This document shows, piece after piece, positions 30,871 through 40,147 of a DNA stretch of 40,868 nt. The DNA comes from Chloroflexota bacterium (GTDB lineage: Bacteria > Chloroflexota > Anaerolineae > Ardenticatenales > JAADHH01): the NCBI GenBank assembly GCA_013151955.1, contig JAADHH010000165.1, forward strand, positions 53,964 through 94,831, written 5' to 3'. The position numbers and the translations under genes were made by a program. The notes under the pieces are model-generated. The model was given only the letters and a program-made list of their open reading frames with translations, had not been told where the DNA came from and ran no database searches. Every line of letters starts with the position of its first letter. Positions within the stretch are counted from its first letter, which is position 1.

Positions 30871-31771
30871 GATGTTCACCTTCCACAGCAGTAATGAATA
30901 TCTCCTCCAGCGGTGCAGAGGCCACGGCAAACAGCTCGACCGGCAGGCCTCGCTCCACAATGGCTTGCAAGACTGCCTGGGCCGGCGCGCCCTCCTTCAG
31001 GGTCAGCTCATAGCTGTTCCCGTCTCGTTCGATCTTTTGCACGCCGGGCAGGCTGTCTATCTCCCCCGACGTGCGGAGGCGGACGCGACCCGGTGCATAC
31101 TGCTCCTTGATCTCCCGCAACGGGCCGTATAGCACGGCGCGTCCCCGGTGGATCAGCAAGATGCGGTCGCAAAGTGCTTCGACCAGGTTCATCTGGTGTG
31201 TGCTGAGCACGATGGTTTTCCCTTCGTCTTGCAATTTGCGGATCAAAGACTTGACCAGTTCGACGTTGAGTGGGTCGAGTCCCTGAAAGGGTTCGTCCAG
31301 GATCAGGAGTGCGGGATCGTGGACCAGGCTGGCGATCAGTTGCACTTTCTGTTGCATACCCCGGCTCAATGCTTTCACCGGGCGATGGGCCCAGTCGGCC
31401 AATTCGACCTCGGCCAGCAGTGCATTTGCCCGCCGGCGAGCCGTGGCACGCGGTTGGCCTTTCAATTCGGCCAGGTAGACGAGCGTGTCGAGGACGGGAA
31501 GGTTGCGGTAGAGGCCGCGCTCCTCTGGAAGGTAGCCGACCCGGTCGCGGGCCACGCCGGGGGCGTCACCCAGCACGACGATTTCCCCGGCATCGGGTTT
31601 GATGATGTCCATGATCATGCGGATGGTGGTCGTCTTGCCGGCACCGTTCGGCCCCAACAATCCGAACACTTCTCCGCGGTAGACCCGAAAATCGAGTTCG
31701 GACACAGCGTCTACGCCATCATACGATTTGCAAACACCGGCGACATGGAGTTCGCCACTTTTCTTTTTCAT
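30863..31771 (-). CDS. ABC transporter ATP-binding protein (NatA-like)
   Basis: A 302-residue ATPase subunit. Walker A GPNGAGKT is at 40-47, the Q-loop region precedes VGYLPEERGLY, the signature motif is LSRGMQQK, Walker B is LLILDEPFQGLD, and STHQ carries the switch His. GYLPEERGLY and the C-terminal extension (about 215-302) are typical for ATPases paired with ABC-2 permeases of the NatA/CcmA class. It forms an operon with the permease at 29629. The ribosome binding site before the ATG is weak. The upstream spacer contains a repeat array and no visible promoter. Confidence 0.93.
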   Translation of the reverse strand: MKKKSGELHVAGVCKSYDGVDAVSELDFRVYRGEVFGLLGPNGAGKTTTIRMIMDIIKPDAGEIVVLGDAPGVARDRVGYLPEERGLYRNLPVLDTLVYLAELKGQPRATARRRANALLAEVELADWAHRPVKALSRGMQQKVQLIASLVHDPALLILDEPFQGLDPLNVELVKSLIRKLQDEGKTIVLSTHQMNLVEALCDRILLIHRGRAVLYGPLREIKEQYAPGRVRLRTSGEIDSLPGVQKIERDGNSYELTLKEGAPAQAVLQAIVERGLPVELFAVASAPLEEIFITAVEGEHHA

Positions 31772-31785
31772 ATTGGTTGTAATCC

Positions 31786-31837
31786 GTAATCCGTGTTGCG
31801 TGTTCGCACGTCTTCACGCTCTCTATCTCTATCTCAC
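31786..31837 (-). repeat. Leader array upstream of the ABC ATPase gene
   Basis: Read on the minus strand toward the ATPase gene: GAGATAGAGATAGAGAGCG, TGAAGACGTGCGAACACGCA, ACACGGATTACGGATTAC. It repeats the order seen at 24302-24418 and 29531-29603. Confidence 0.6.
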
Positions 31838-31873
31838 ACCGTTCATCATTTCAGAGTCACTCTCCGCCCCACA

Positions 31874-31950
31874 TCTGGCTACTGACGACTGACGCCTGGC
31901 TACTGACGACTGACGACTGACGACTGACGCCTGGCTACTGGCTACTGGCA
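31874..31950. repeat. Tandem CTGACGA / CTGGCTA array overlapping the kinase 3' end
   Basis: Units of CTGACGA occur several times in tandem, alternating with CTGGCTA and CTGACGC. Related words stand at 50-95. On the minus strand the array runs into the histidine kinase gene: the last codons of the kinase (A-S-S-Q-stop) are encoded by CCAGTAGCCAGTAG of this array. Confidence 0.7.
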
Positions 31951-34868
31951 TCTACGAGAATGGCCTGCACACGTTCCAACAATTGGGCAGGCGTAAAAGG
32001 CTTCTGCAGGAATTCGAGGCCCTGATCCAGCAAGAATCGTTGGTGGATTCCGTTTATGCTGTAGCCGCTGATGAAAAGGAAACGTGTCTGCGGGGACAGA
32101 TGCTGCAGGTGGTCATATAACTCGCGGCCACCCATTTTGGGCATGACTACGTCGGCGATGATCGCGTCTGTGACGTCACCGTATTCTGCCCAGACATTGA
32201 GCGCCTCCTGTCCATTGGCAGCCAGCAATACGCGATAACCCTGCTGGCTTAATGCCTGGCTGATCAATTCCCGCAGGGCCTCTTCATCTTCGACCACCAG
32301 GATCGTGCCGCGGCCGGCCGGCAATTCCGGTTCCCTGGTCTGTTGGTGCGTGTCCGGGGGTGTTTTTTCGGACAACGCCGGCAGGTAGATTTTGAAGGTC
32401 GTCCCCTCTCCCATCTCGCTGTAGACGTGGATGAGCCCTTCGTGCTGTTTGACCAGGCCATAGACCATGGCCAGTCCCAGACCGGTACCTTTGCCCACTT
32501 CCTTGGTCGTAAAGAAGGGCTCGAAGATATGCTCTATGGTTTCTTTGTCCATGCCTACACCGGTATCGCTGACTTCGATCATGACGTAACGACCGGGGCG
32601 TGCCCAGGGGTGGGCCCGGCGATATTCTTCGTCCAGCACGATGTTGGCCGTCTCGATGAGCAATTCGCCCCCCTCGGGCATGGCGTCGCGCGCATTCACG
32701 CAAAGGTTCATGAGCACTTGTTCCAGCGCGGAACGATCGGCCTGCACGGTCCACAGATTCTGGCCGGGGAGAACGCGCAAGGCAACATCTTCGCTGATCA
32801 CCCGCTCCAGGAAGCTGGTCAACTCGGTCACAACCACGTTTAGGTCCAGCGGCCTTACTGCCAAGACCTGCTGGCGGCTGAAAGCGAGCAACTGCCGGGT
32901 CAGCGTCGCGGCCCGTTCTCCCAACGCTTTGACCTTTTGCAGGTTTTCGCGGACTGGGTGGCTTAGCGGCAACTTCATCATGGATAGTTCGACGTAACCG
33001 ATGACACCGGTGAGGATGTTGTTGAAATCGTGGGCCACGCCGCCGGCCAGTGTGCCGACCGCTTCCATTTTTTGTGCCTGGCGCAGGCGGCCCTCCAGTT
33101 GTTGCACTTCCGAATGGTCTCGAATGAAGGCGGTTACAAACTGGTGGTCACCGGTAGTGAAACCCCCGACACTGATCTCCAGAGGAAAAGTCGAGCCATC
33201 TTTGCGCTTGCCTGTGCCACGGATGGGGATATCTCGTCCCTTCTGACCGGCTTGTAAAAAGCGAGCATAGCCAGCAGAATGTTGTTCTTGATCTACTTCT
33301 CTCATGAGCGTAGTAACCGCCCGCCCCAAAAATTCGTCTGCCGTATAACCGAATATTTCACAAGCAGCGGGGTTGACATCTACGATGACACTGGCCTCGT
33401 CTGCCGTTACGACTGCCTCGTGCGTGGCCTCCAGAGTCAGGCGACGCCACGATTCCGCTTGTTGCAGACGTTCGAGCAGGCGGAAGTTTTGCACGAACGT
33501 GGCCAGTTCGTCGGCGAACGTCTGGGCGATCTCTATTTCTTCCTGGGAGAAGGGGTGGATTGTGTCGTAGTAGTACCCGATGGTTCCGATGGTTTGGTTC
33601 TGGCTCACCATAGGGAAGAGGCCGAGTGAGCGATAGTTCTCTTGCTTCACGACATCGTACAGCGGTGCCATGCTGGGGTCTTGCAAGGCATCGAGGATCA
33701 GGCGCGGTTCACGATAAGAAATCACCTTGCTTCCCGGAATCTGTTCATAAAGTCTGGCTATCGTCTCTATGTATTCCTGACCCAAGCCCACAGACCAGGT
33801 GTGTTCTACACGATCTGTGAGGGGGTTGACAAGGTACAACCCGAAGCGGTCGGCTTTCATGGCACGCATGGTTTCTTTACCGACGAGTTTAAATGTCTCT
33901 TGCGGGTCACGGCTCAAAGAAATCTGGTGAGAGATCGTTTGGAAAGCGCGCATCAGCTCGAGTTGCCGGCGGGTCTGTTCGTGCAGTTGCTGATGAATGA
34001 TCGCTTCGCCCGTCTCGTTGCCGATTCTTTCCAGCAGGAACAGATCACGATCGTCGAGGCGGTGGCTCCCTTTTGTGGCGAGAGCCAACATGCCAATCGG
34101 GCCATCATGGCTAAGTATGGGGATGGAAGCCACGTAGGAAAAGCCCTCTACGTGTACGAGTTTTAGGAATGGACCGATCGGCCCTTCGGAAAGTTCTCGC
34201 ACAACGGGACATTCTCTGGAAAAAATCTTCTTGGTGAGGGCGAGGGGGATGGCGCTGATTCCTTCCACCAGCGATGTGACCAGTCCGCGTTGTACAGCCA
34301 GGCGGAGTACATCGCCATTCCCCAGTTCTGCGAGATAGATACTGCCCGATTCCAACTGCATTGTATCGCACACGAAGTCCAACAGGTCACGCAGATTTGC
34401 CTGGAGGCCGCCGCGTGCAGAAATCATCGCATGGACTTGTTTGAGGATTTCGACTTTGTGAATCATCCAGCGCAGTTCGTCCTCCGTCTGCAACCGTTTG
34501 CGGATGTCGCGCACGTGAACCAGCAAAGCTGGCCGTCCGGCGTGCCGGAAAGGGACCACGCTCCACTCGACGGGTACCTCGTGCCCCTTATTGGTCAGCA
34601 GATGGATCTGCAATGGCTCCGTCATTTTGGCGGGCAATGTGTCCAGGCAGTATTGGACAGAAACCCTCGAATCTGGGCTCACAATGTCGGTGACGGTTTT
34701 CTGGCGCAGTTCGTCGGGTGAGTACCCCAGGAGGGATGCAGCGGCCGGATTGAATTCTTGATGGTAGCCGGTTTCGGCGGCTATAATGAAAAGGGGGTCG
34801 TGTGAGCGCGCGAAGATTGCGCGATTCACCGATAGCGTGGGGGCATCGTTGTTGTTGTCTTCCGTCAT
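31935..34868 (-). CDS. Hybrid sensor histidine kinase (PAS-GAF-GAF-PAS-HisKA-HATPase-REC)
   Basis: A 977-residue cytoplasmic signalling protein with no transmembrane helix. Domains in order: PAS (about 13-120), GAF (150-300), GAF (310-470), PAS (475-590), HisKA (600-670) with the H-box AHDFNN and phospho-accepting H613, HATPase (710-835, N box [16 protein letters not shown] boxes DTGVGM and [13 protein letters not shown]), and a receiver domain (855-975) with phospho-acceptor D906 in [11 protein letters not shown]. The AHDFNN H-box class often acts in phosphorelay. No Hpt or output regulator is adjacent. ATG at 34868 is set by GAAGGAGG nine bases upstream. Its promoter faces that of ilvE. The stimulus is unknown; GAF domains may bind small ligands. 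Confidence 0.94.
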   Translation of the reverse strand: MTEDNNNDAPTLSVNRAIFARSHDPLFIIAAETGYHQEFNPAAASLLGYSPDELRQKTVTDIVSPDSRVSVQYCLDTLPAKMTEPLQIHLLTNKGHEVPVEWSVVPFRHAGRPALLVHVRDIRKRLQTEDELRWMIHKVEILKQVHAMISARGGLQANLRDLLDFVCDTMQLESGSIYLAELGNGDVLRLAVQRGLVTSLVEGISAIPLALTKKIFSRECPVVRELSEGPIGPFLKLVHVEGFSYVASIPILSHDGPIGMLALATKGSHRLDDRDLFLLERIGNETGEAIIHQQLHEQTRRQLELMRAFQTISHQISLSRDPQETFKLVGKETMRAMKADRFGLYLVNPLTDRVEHTWSVGLGQEYIETIARLYEQIPGSKVISYREPRLILDALQDPSMAPLYDVVKQENYRSLGLFPMVSQNQTIGTIGYYYDTIHPFSQEEIEIAQTFADELATFVQNFRLLERLQQAESWRRLTLEATHEAVVTADEASVIVDVNPAACEIFGYTADEFLGRAVTTLMREVDQEQHSAGYARFLQAGQKGRDIPIRGTGKRKDGSTFPLEISVGGFTTGDHQFVTAFIRDHSEVQQLEGRLRQAQKMEAVGTLAGGVAHDFNNILTGVIGYVELSMMKLPLSHPVRENLQKVKALGERAATLTRQLLAFSRQQVLAVRPLDLNVVVTELTSFLERVISEDVALRVLPGQNLWTVQADRSALEQVLMNLCVNARDAMPEGGELLIETANIVLDEEYRRAHPWARPGRYVMIEVSDTGVGMDKETIEHIFEPFFTTKEVGKGTGLGLAMVYGLVKQHEGLIHVYSEMGEGTTFKIYLPALSEKTPPDTHQQTREPELPAGRGTILVVEDEEALRELISQALSQQGYRVLLAANGQEALNVWAEYGDVTDAIIADVVMPKMGGRELYDHLQHLSPQTRFLFISGYSINGIHQRFLLDQGLEFLQKPFTPAQLLERVQAILVDASSQ

Positions 34869-34949
34869 GAAGGCGGCCTCCTTCGCCACAAAGCTTTACC
34901 GGGCACACAAGAAATGGCTGGCTGTGTGTCACACAATTTGTGCCGAGAT

Positions 34950-34978
34950 ATTATACCGGATAGCTTTGCAAAAAGCAA
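34950..34978 (-). promoter_or_regulatory. Promoter for the histidine kinase gene
   Basis: On the minus strand TTGCTT (34978-34973), a 17-base spacer and TATAAT (34955-34950) lie 81 bases before the kinase start at 34868. The hexamers and spacing are identical to those of the divergent ilvE promoter. Confidence 0.75.
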
Positions 34979-35008
34979 CTGCCCCGCACAGCGAGTTCCC
35001 ATGAATCT

Positions 35009-35037
35009 TTGCTTTCCCGTACTGGCTGTGCTATAAT
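35009..35037 (+). promoter_or_regulatory. Promoter for ilvE, extended -10
   Basis: TTGCTT (35009-35014), a 17-base spacer and TATAAT (35032-35037), preceded by TGC for an extended -10. It lies 86 bases before the start of ilvE. A small stem (ATCGCC at 35083-35088 with GGCGAT at 35095-35100) lies just upstream of the AAGGAG ribosome binding site and could affect translation. Confidence 0.8.
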
Positions 35038-35123
35038 ATCGTCAGAAAACAGAAGCCGGTCGGCAGGTGTCAGATAGCAAACATCGCCCGGTGCGGCGAT
35101 TATCGAAAAGGAGCTAGATTCCC

Positions 35124-36056
35124 ATGACCATGCAAAAGTCCGATTATATCTGGTTCAACGGAGATTTTGTTCCGTGGGACGATGCGAAAATCCATGTCAT
35201 GTCCCACGTGTTGCACTATGGTTCCAGTGTCTTCGAGGGGATTCGGGCCTACAGTACCCCGAAAGGGCCGGCCGTGTTCCGGCTGGACGCCCACGTTCAT
35301 CGCCTCTTCACCTCGACAAAAATCGCTCGTATGCCCATCCCCTTCACCGAAGCGGAGATCGCAAAAGCTATTCTGGACACCGTGGCAAAGAACCGGCACC
35401 AAGCCTGCTACATTCGCCCGCTTGTATTCCGAGGCTACGATATGATCGGCGTTGACCCCCGCTCTTGCCCTGTGGAGGTGATCGTGGCCACCATCGAGTG
35501 GGGCCGCTACCTGGGCGCGGAGGCAATCGAGCAGGGCGTGGACGTGGGGGTCAGTTCCTGGCGACGCATGGCACCCGATACGTTCACCTCGATGGCCAAG
35601 ATCGGCGGGCAATACATCAACTCTCAGTTCGTGAGCATCGAGGCCAAGCGGCATGGCTATACCGAAGGAATTGCCCTGGACATCTACGGTTACGTCAGTG
35701 AAGGGAGCGGTGAAAACCTTTTCCTCGTGCAGGATGGTGTCCTCTTCACCCCACCACTGGGCAACTCCATCCTGGCCGGCATCACCCGCCAGTGCGTCAT
35801 GACCCTGGCGAACGAGCTGGGCCACGAAGTGCGTGAACACATCATCCCCCGGGAATGGCTGTACATCGCCGACGAACTCTTCTTCACCGGCACCGCCGCG
35901 GAAATTTCCCCCATCCGCAGCGTAGATGGTATGCCCGTCGGCGCAGGCAAACGGGGCCCGATCACAAAAGCATTGCAAGAACAATTCTTTGGCCTCACCT
36001 CCGGCGAGCTGGAAGACCGGCACGGCTGGCTCACCCTGGTCGGCGCTGAGGAATAA
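35124..36056 (+). CDS. ilvE: Branched-chain amino acid aminotransferase
   Basis: A PLP-dependent fold-type IV aminotransferase that makes Val, Leu and Ile from their 2-oxoacids with glutamate. The 310-residue length fits. Motifs: HYGSSVFEGIRAY (31-43), the catalytic Lys K159 in SMAKIGGQYINS, and EGSGENLFLV with the PLP phosphate region ILAGITRQCV further on. ATG is preceded by AAGGAG ten bases upstream; a second ATG two codons in is possible. It heads a plus-strand run that also carries ilvD, another branched-chain enzyme, so the two may be co-regulated despite two intervening genes. Confidence 0.95.
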   Translation: MTMQKSDYIWFNGDFVPWDDAKIHVMSHVLHYGSSVFEGIRAYSTPKGPAVFRLDAHVHRLFTSTKIARMPIPFTEAEIAKAILDTVAKNRHQACYIRPLVFRGYDMIGVDPRSCPVEVIVATIEWGRYLGAEAIEQGVDVGVSSWRRMAPDTFTSMAKIGGQYINSQFVSIEAKRHGYTEGIALDIYGYVSEGSGENLFLVQDGVLFTPPLGNSILAGITRQCVMTLANELGHEVREHIIPREWLYIADELFFTGTAAEISPIRSVDGMPVGAGKRGPITKALQEQFFGLTSGELEDRHGWLTLVGAEE

Positions 36057-36068
36057 GAAAGCATCGCC

Positions 36069-36818
36069 ATGCTAAAGATCAAACCACCTGAAATGCTTTT
36101 CCCCGAAATTGAACTTCCGGCACTGGATTTGCCTACGGAGGATGGTGTCCCCTTGGAAACGAACTGGCATCGCATTCAAATGAACTTACTCATCGACTCG
36201 GTTCACTTTCTCTGGCGCGACCGGACGGACTACTTCGCCGGCGGCAACATGTTCATCTACTTCAGCTTTGACCAAGTGCGCAATCGCGATTACCGCGGGC
36301 CGGACTTCTTCGTGGTCAAGGACGTAGACGGCAAACAGGACCGGGAAGCCTGGGTCGTGTGGGAAGAGCAGGGGCGATACCCCAACGTCATCGTAGAGCT
36401 ATCGTCTCCTTCCACACTCGATATAGACCTGGGGCCGAAGAAGGAACTGTACGAGAACACGTTCCGCACGCCGGAGTACTTCTGCTACGACCCGGACGGC
36501 TCGCGACTGGTCGGCTGGCGATTGCAGTCGGGCCGCTACGTCGAACTGGAACCGGACGCCGAGGGCCGCCTGTGGAGCGAAGAGTTGGACGTTTGGTTGG
36601 GGAACTGGCATGGCCAGTTCCAGCGTGTCACCGCCACCTGGTTGCGTTTCTACGATGAAGAGGGCGTGCTGGTGCCGACTTTGGCCGAAGCAGAAGCCCA
36701 ACGCGCCGACAGAGAGGCCTGGCGCGCCAAACTGGAAGCCCACCGGGCCAAGGCTGCCGAGGCCGAAATTGCTCGCCTGCGCGAAAAGTTGGAACGTTAT
36801 GGGATTGCCGAATCGTAG
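36069..36818 (+). CDS. Uma2 family (DUF820) nuclease-like protein
   Basis: A 249-residue Uma2 protein, PD-(D/E)XK nuclease fold. The core motif residues are seen in YRGPDFFVV (Asp of PD), NVIVELSSPST (Glu) and GPKKELYENT (Lys). The C-terminal part from about 205 is an Ala/Glu/Arg-rich coiled coil (ADREAWRAKLEAHRAKAAEA), a frequent addition in this family. Such genes are abundant in Chloroflexota and cyanobacteria, and their role is not established; links to restriction or mobile elements are speculative. It starts 12 bases after ilvE. Confidence 0.85.
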   Translation: MLKIKPPEMLFPEIELPALDLPTEDGVPLETNWHRIQMNLLIDSVHFLWRDRTDYFAGGNMFIYFSFDQVRNRDYRGPDFFVVKDVDGKQDREAWVVWEEQGRYPNVIVELSSPSTLDIDLGPKKELYENTFRTPEYFCYDPDGSRLVGWRLQSGRYVELEPDAEGRLWSEELDVWLGNWHGQFQRVTATWLRFYDEEGVLVPTLAEAEAQRADREAWRAKLEAHRAKAAEAEIARLREKLERYGIAES

Positions 36819-36858
36819 CCCGCGAATCCCTCAAGAGCGAGTAGAACAGGAAGAGGCG

Positions 36859-37126
36859 ATGTTCGTTAAAGAAAAGCAAACTTTGACGGCGGAGACCGGT
36901 TGAGTTGTTTGCATTGACATCCGAGGAATTCATCAGGCATCACCACAATCGCAAATTGCTCGAAGCCATCAATGATGCCTACGATGATCTGCCCGACGCA
37001 GAAGAACAATCCCTTCACCAGAAGATGCGTCAACGGCACAGGCACTTGGTGAAAGAACAATGGCAACCAGGAACAAGTGGATATTGGCGAATCGATGAGC
37101 CTACCCGTCCGGTAGTGGGCGTGTGA
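36859..37126 (+). pseudogene. Small gene, possibly frameshifted antitoxin-like
   Basis: Two overlapping reading frames. From ATG 36859, with AGGAAGAGG upstream, MFVKEKQTLTAETG is read before a TGA at 36901-36903. The +1 frame continues from 36887 as RPVELFALTSEEFIRHHHNR, then about 60 more residues to 37126. Joining them by one base gives a single protein of about 85 residues with helical, charged character. The second frame has only a TTG (36905) as its own start, without a clear ribosome binding site. I take this as a small gene with a frameshift or a sequencing error; a functional short protein from TTG 36905 cannot be excluded. The product family is not recognised. Confidence 0.35.
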
Positions 37127-37162
37127 CCGTATACGATACAACATTCATAGAAGGAGATACCC

Positions 37163-38821
37163 ATGCGCAGTGACATTGTCAAAAAAGGCTTTGAACGAGC
37201 CCCACACCGCAGCTTGCTCAAGGCAACCGGCGTGATCCAAAGCGACGCCGACTTCGCAAAACCGTTCGTCGCCATCGCCAACTCTTACACCGACATCATA
37301 CCCGGCCACGTTCACCTGAACGAGTTTGGCGAAGTGGTCCGCGAAGCGGTGCGGGAAGCGGGCGGGGTGCCCTTCATGTTCCACACCATCGGCGTAGACG
37401 ACGGCATCGCCATGGGGCACACGGGGATGAACTATTCCCTGCCCAGCCGCGAACTGATTGCCGACTCCGTGGAGACGATGGTGCGCGCCCACGCCTTCGA
37501 CGCGCTCATCTGCATCCCCAACTGCGACAAGATCATCCCCGGTATGCTCATGGCCGCCATGCGCCTGAACATCCCCACCATCTTCGTCAGTGGTGGCCCC
37601 ATGAAAGCGGGCCAAACACCCGACGGCCAGACCATAGATTTGATTTCGGTGTTCGAAGGGGTCGGTGCCTACAAGTCCGGCACGATCACCGAGGAACAGC
37701 TCAAGGTGCTGGAGGATTACGGCTGCCCGGCCTGCGGATCGTGCGCCGGCCTCTTCACCGCCAACTCCATGAACTGTCTCTGCGAAGCGCTCGGCATCGC
37801 CCTCCCCGGCAACGGCACCATCCTGGCCACAGACCCGCGCCGCGAAGACCTGGCCCGCCGCGCCGCACACCAGATCATGTACCTGATCGAACACGACCTC
37901 AAGCCGCGCGACATCATCACCCGCGAAGCGATTGACAATGCCTTCGCCCTGGACATGGCCATGGGCGGCTCCACCAACACGTTGCTGCACGTCACCGCCA
38001 TCGCCAACGAAGGGGGCATCAACTACCCCCTCGCCCGCGTAGACGAAATCTCGCGGCGAACGCCGAACCTGTGCAAAGTGGCTCCCTCGTCCGCCTACCA
38101 CATGGAAGACGTAGACCGCGCCGGCGGCATGTCCGCCATCCTCGACGAGCTGGCCAAGCGACCCGGCCTGCTCCACCTGGACCAAATCACAGTGACCGGC
38201 CAATCGATCGGCGCGAACGTCGCCGGCCATGAAACCCAAGACATCCGCACGCTCGACAACCCCTACAGCGAGACGGGCGGACTGGCCCTGCTGTTCGGCA
38301 ACCTGGCGCCCGAGGGGGCTGTGGTCAAAGCGGCCGGCGTGTTGCCCGAAATGTTGACCCACAGCGGCCCGGCCAAAGTGTACGACTCGCACGACGAGGC
38401 CAACGCCGGCATCCTGAACGGCGAGGTGCAAGCGGGTGACGTGGTCGTGATCCGCTACGAGGGGCCGCGCGGCGGGCCGGGTATGCAAGAAATGCTCGCC
38501 CCCACGTCCAACATCGCCGGCATGGGCCTGGACGACTCCGTCGCCCTGATCACCGACGGCCGCTTTTCCGGCGGCACGCGCGGCGCTTGCCTGGGCCACG
38601 TCTCGCCGGAAGCGGCGGCCGGCGGCCCCATCGGCCTGCTCCGCGACGGAGACATCATCACGGTGGACATCCCCAACCGCCGCCTGACCGTGAACCTGAG
38701 CGAGGAAGAGCTGGCTGCCCGCCGCAAGGACTGGAAGCCGGTCGAGCGCCCCCTGACCGGCTGGCTGGCCCGCTACGCCCGGCAGGTGACCAGCGGCAGC
38801 CAGGGCGCCGTCTTGCGTTGA
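37163..38821 (+). CDS. ilvD: Dihydroxy-acid dehydratase
   Basis: Fe-S dehydratase of valine, leucine and isoleucine synthesis, converting 2,3-dihydroxy-acids to 2-oxoacids. At 552 residues it is within the normal range. Seen motifs: [13 protein letters not shown] (40-52), [18 protein letters not shown] (C117, C121, K123), CPACGSC (188-194), and GGSTNT, followed by [12 protein letters not shown] and [15 protein letters not shown]. At the first Cys position of [2Fe-2S] members (PCNMHL) this has PGHVHL, as in the E. coli enzyme. AAGGAGA precedes ATG. Its stop codon overlaps the TTG start of the next gene. Confidence 0.98.
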   Translation: MRSDIVKKGFERAPHRSLLKATGVIQSDADFAKPFVAIANSYTDIIPGHVHLNEFGEVVREAVREAGGVPFMFHTIGVDDGIAMGHTGMNYSLPSRELIADSVETMVRAHAFDALICIPNCDKIIPGMLMAAMRLNIPTIFVSGGPMKAGQTPDGQTIDLISVFEGVGAYKSGTITEEQLKVLEDYGCPACGSCAGLFTANSMNCLCEALGIALPGNGTILATDPRREDLARRAAHQIMYLIEHDLKPRDIITREAIDNAFALDMAMGGSTNTLLHVTAIANEGGINYPLARVDEISRRTPNLCKVAPSSAYHMEDVDRAGGMSAILDELAKRPGLLHLDQITVTGQSIGANVAGHETQDIRTLDNPYSETGGLALLFGNLAPEGAVVKAAGVLPEMLTHSGPAKVYDSHDEANAGILNGEVQAGDVVVIRYEGPRGGPGMQEMLAPTSNIAGMGLDDSVALITDGRFSGGTRGACLGHVSPEAAAGGPIGLLRDGDIITVDIPNRRLTVNLSEEELAARRKDWKPVERPLTGWLARYARQVTSGSQGAVLR

Positions 38822-40059
38822 CCGCCACACTCCGGCTGACCGGCATGGCACACGGTGGCGCGGCCCCTGGTCGTTACGAGGGCCGCCTCCTTTTCGTGCC
38901 CTACGCCATCCCCGGCGAAACCGTCCGCGTGGAAATCGTGGAGGCGCACGAACGCTGGGCGCGTGCCCGCTTGCTGGAGGTGGTCGAGGCATCACCCGAC
39001 CGTGTCGCTGACCCACCGTGCCCGCACTTTGGCCCGGCCGGCTGTGGCGGCTGCCAGTGGCAGCACATCGCCTACCCCGCGCAACTGACCTACAAGCGCG
39101 AGGTCGTCTGCGACCAACTGGCGCGCATCGGCAAAATTGTCGACCCGCCGGTCCGTGCGGTCATGCCGTCGCCAATGCCGTGGGGCTATCGCAACCAGGT
39201 ACAGCTCCGACCAACTGGCGAGGGGACGTTGGGCTTCGTGCGAGCGAGCAGCGCTGGCGTCATCGCCATCCGCACCTGCCCGATCATGCACCCGCTGCTG
39301 GCCGAGCTGTTCGAGCAACTCGACCTCGATTTCGCCGACCTGGCGCGCTTGACGTTGCGTGCCGGCGTGGCCACCGGCGACCAAATGGCCCTCCTCGAAA
39401 CGCTGGAGGACGAACCCCCCGAGATCGCCGTTGACCTGCCCCTCTCGGTGAACTTCTTGCTTTCCGACGGGACGCCGGTCACGCTGGTGGGGAACCCCTG
39501 GATTGCGGAGGCCGTAGCCGGCCGGTTTTGGCGCATCTCCGCCCCCAGCTTCTTCCAGGTGAACAGAGACATGGCCGAACGACTCGTGCAAGTGGTGCGC
39601 GACTTTGCCGCGCCGCGTGACACCGAAACGTTGCTGGACCTGTACGCCGGCGTGGGACTGTTCGGGCTGACCCTGGCTCCGTTGGCCGGGCGGGCCTATC
39701 TGGTGGAAGAAAACCCGCACGCCGTCGCCGACGCCCTGGAGAATGCAGCGGGCCAGGAAAACGTCACCCTGCTCGAAGGCCCCGTGGAAGAAGCGCTCGC
39801 CGACTGGGCCGAGCCGGTGGACATTGTGGTGCTCGACCCGCCGCGTGGCGGGTGTACGCCGGACGTGCTCGCCGCCCTCGCGCGACTGTCGCCGGCGCGC
39901 ATCGTCTACGTTTCCTGCGACCCGGCGACCCTGGCCCGCGACTTGCGCCGGCTGCTCGAAGGCCCCTTCCGGCTGCTCGAAGTACAGCCGCTGGACATGT
40001 TCCCACAAACGTATCACATCGAATGCGTGGCTTTGCTCCGGTTTGACGACTTTCCATAG
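38818..40059 (+). CDS. 23S rRNA (uracil-C5)-methyltransferase, RlmD/RumA family
   Basis: A 413-residue SAM-dependent RNA methyltransferase. The N-terminal TRAM domain (about 1-60) is followed by an Fe-S cluster region with C68, C76 and C79 ([14 protein letters not shown]) and C154 (RTCPIMHP). The SAM-binding motif is [12 protein letters not shown], and the catalytic Cys is C367 in [14 protein letters not shown], with [11 protein letters not shown] at the end. The start is taken as TTG 38818, overlapping the ilvD stop by four bases (TTGA). The TRAM fold begins with [13 protein letters not shown], so the ATG at 38845 would truncate it. Whether it modifies U1939, U747 or a tRNA cannot be told. 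Confidence 0.93.
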   Translation: MTATLRLTGMAHGGAAPGRYEGRLLFVPYAIPGETVRVEIVEAHERWARARLLEVVEASPDRVADPPCPHFGPAGCGGCQWQHIAYPAQLTYKREVVCDQLARIGKIVDPPVRAVMPSPMPWGYRNQVQLRPTGEGTLGFVRASSAGVIAIRTCPIMHPLLAELFEQLDLDFADLARLTLRAGVATGDQMALLETLEDEPPEIAVDLPLSVNFLLSDGTPVTLVGNPWIAEAVAGRFWRISAPSFFQVNRDMAERLVQVVRDFAAPRDTETLLDLYAGVGLFGLTLAPLAGRAYLVEENPHAVADALENAAGQENVTLLEGPVEEALADWAEPVDIVVLDPPRGGCTPDVLAALARLSPARIVYVSCDPATLARDLRRLLEGPFRLLEVQPLDMFPQTYHIECVALLRFDDFP

Positions 40060-40089
40060 AAGTTCGACTTCTGCAGAAGTCGAACTTCT
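40058..40089. repeat. Double palindrome repeat, copy 4 (variant)
   Basis: AGAAGTTCGACTTCT (40058-40072), GC, AGAAGTCGAACTTCT (40075-40089). Compensating changes relative to the other copies keep both palindromes. It begins in the last two bases of the methyltransferase stop codon and could terminate the message. Confidence 0.8.
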
Positions 40090-40120
40090 ATGTATACTTC
40101 CCTTTTGTTTCCTTTTCTGC

Positions 40121-40126
40121 TATAAT
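40121..40126 (+). promoter_or_regulatory. Extended -10 promoter for ftsH
   Basis: TGC directly followed by TATAAT (40121-40126), 48 bases before the start of ftsH. The -35 region is poor, which is common for extended -10 promoters. Confidence 0.6.
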
Positions 40127-40147
40127 GTAAGCACCTTGTCCGAATAA

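Noticed and set aside
31874-31950. Tandem CTGACGA repeats as a CRISPR array
   Set aside because: The units are about 7 bases without unique spacers, and no cas gene is present.
38587-38817. N-terminal extension of the RNA methyltransferase into ilvD
   Set aside because: The extension is Arg/Pro/Gly-rich shadow sequence of ilvD; the TRAM domain begins at the TTG at 38818.
37145-39016. A 623-codon open frame on the minus strand opposite ilvD
   Set aside because: It mirrors ilvD codon by codon, has Gly/Val/His/Asp-rich composition and no recognisable domain; ilvD on the plus strand is unambiguous.
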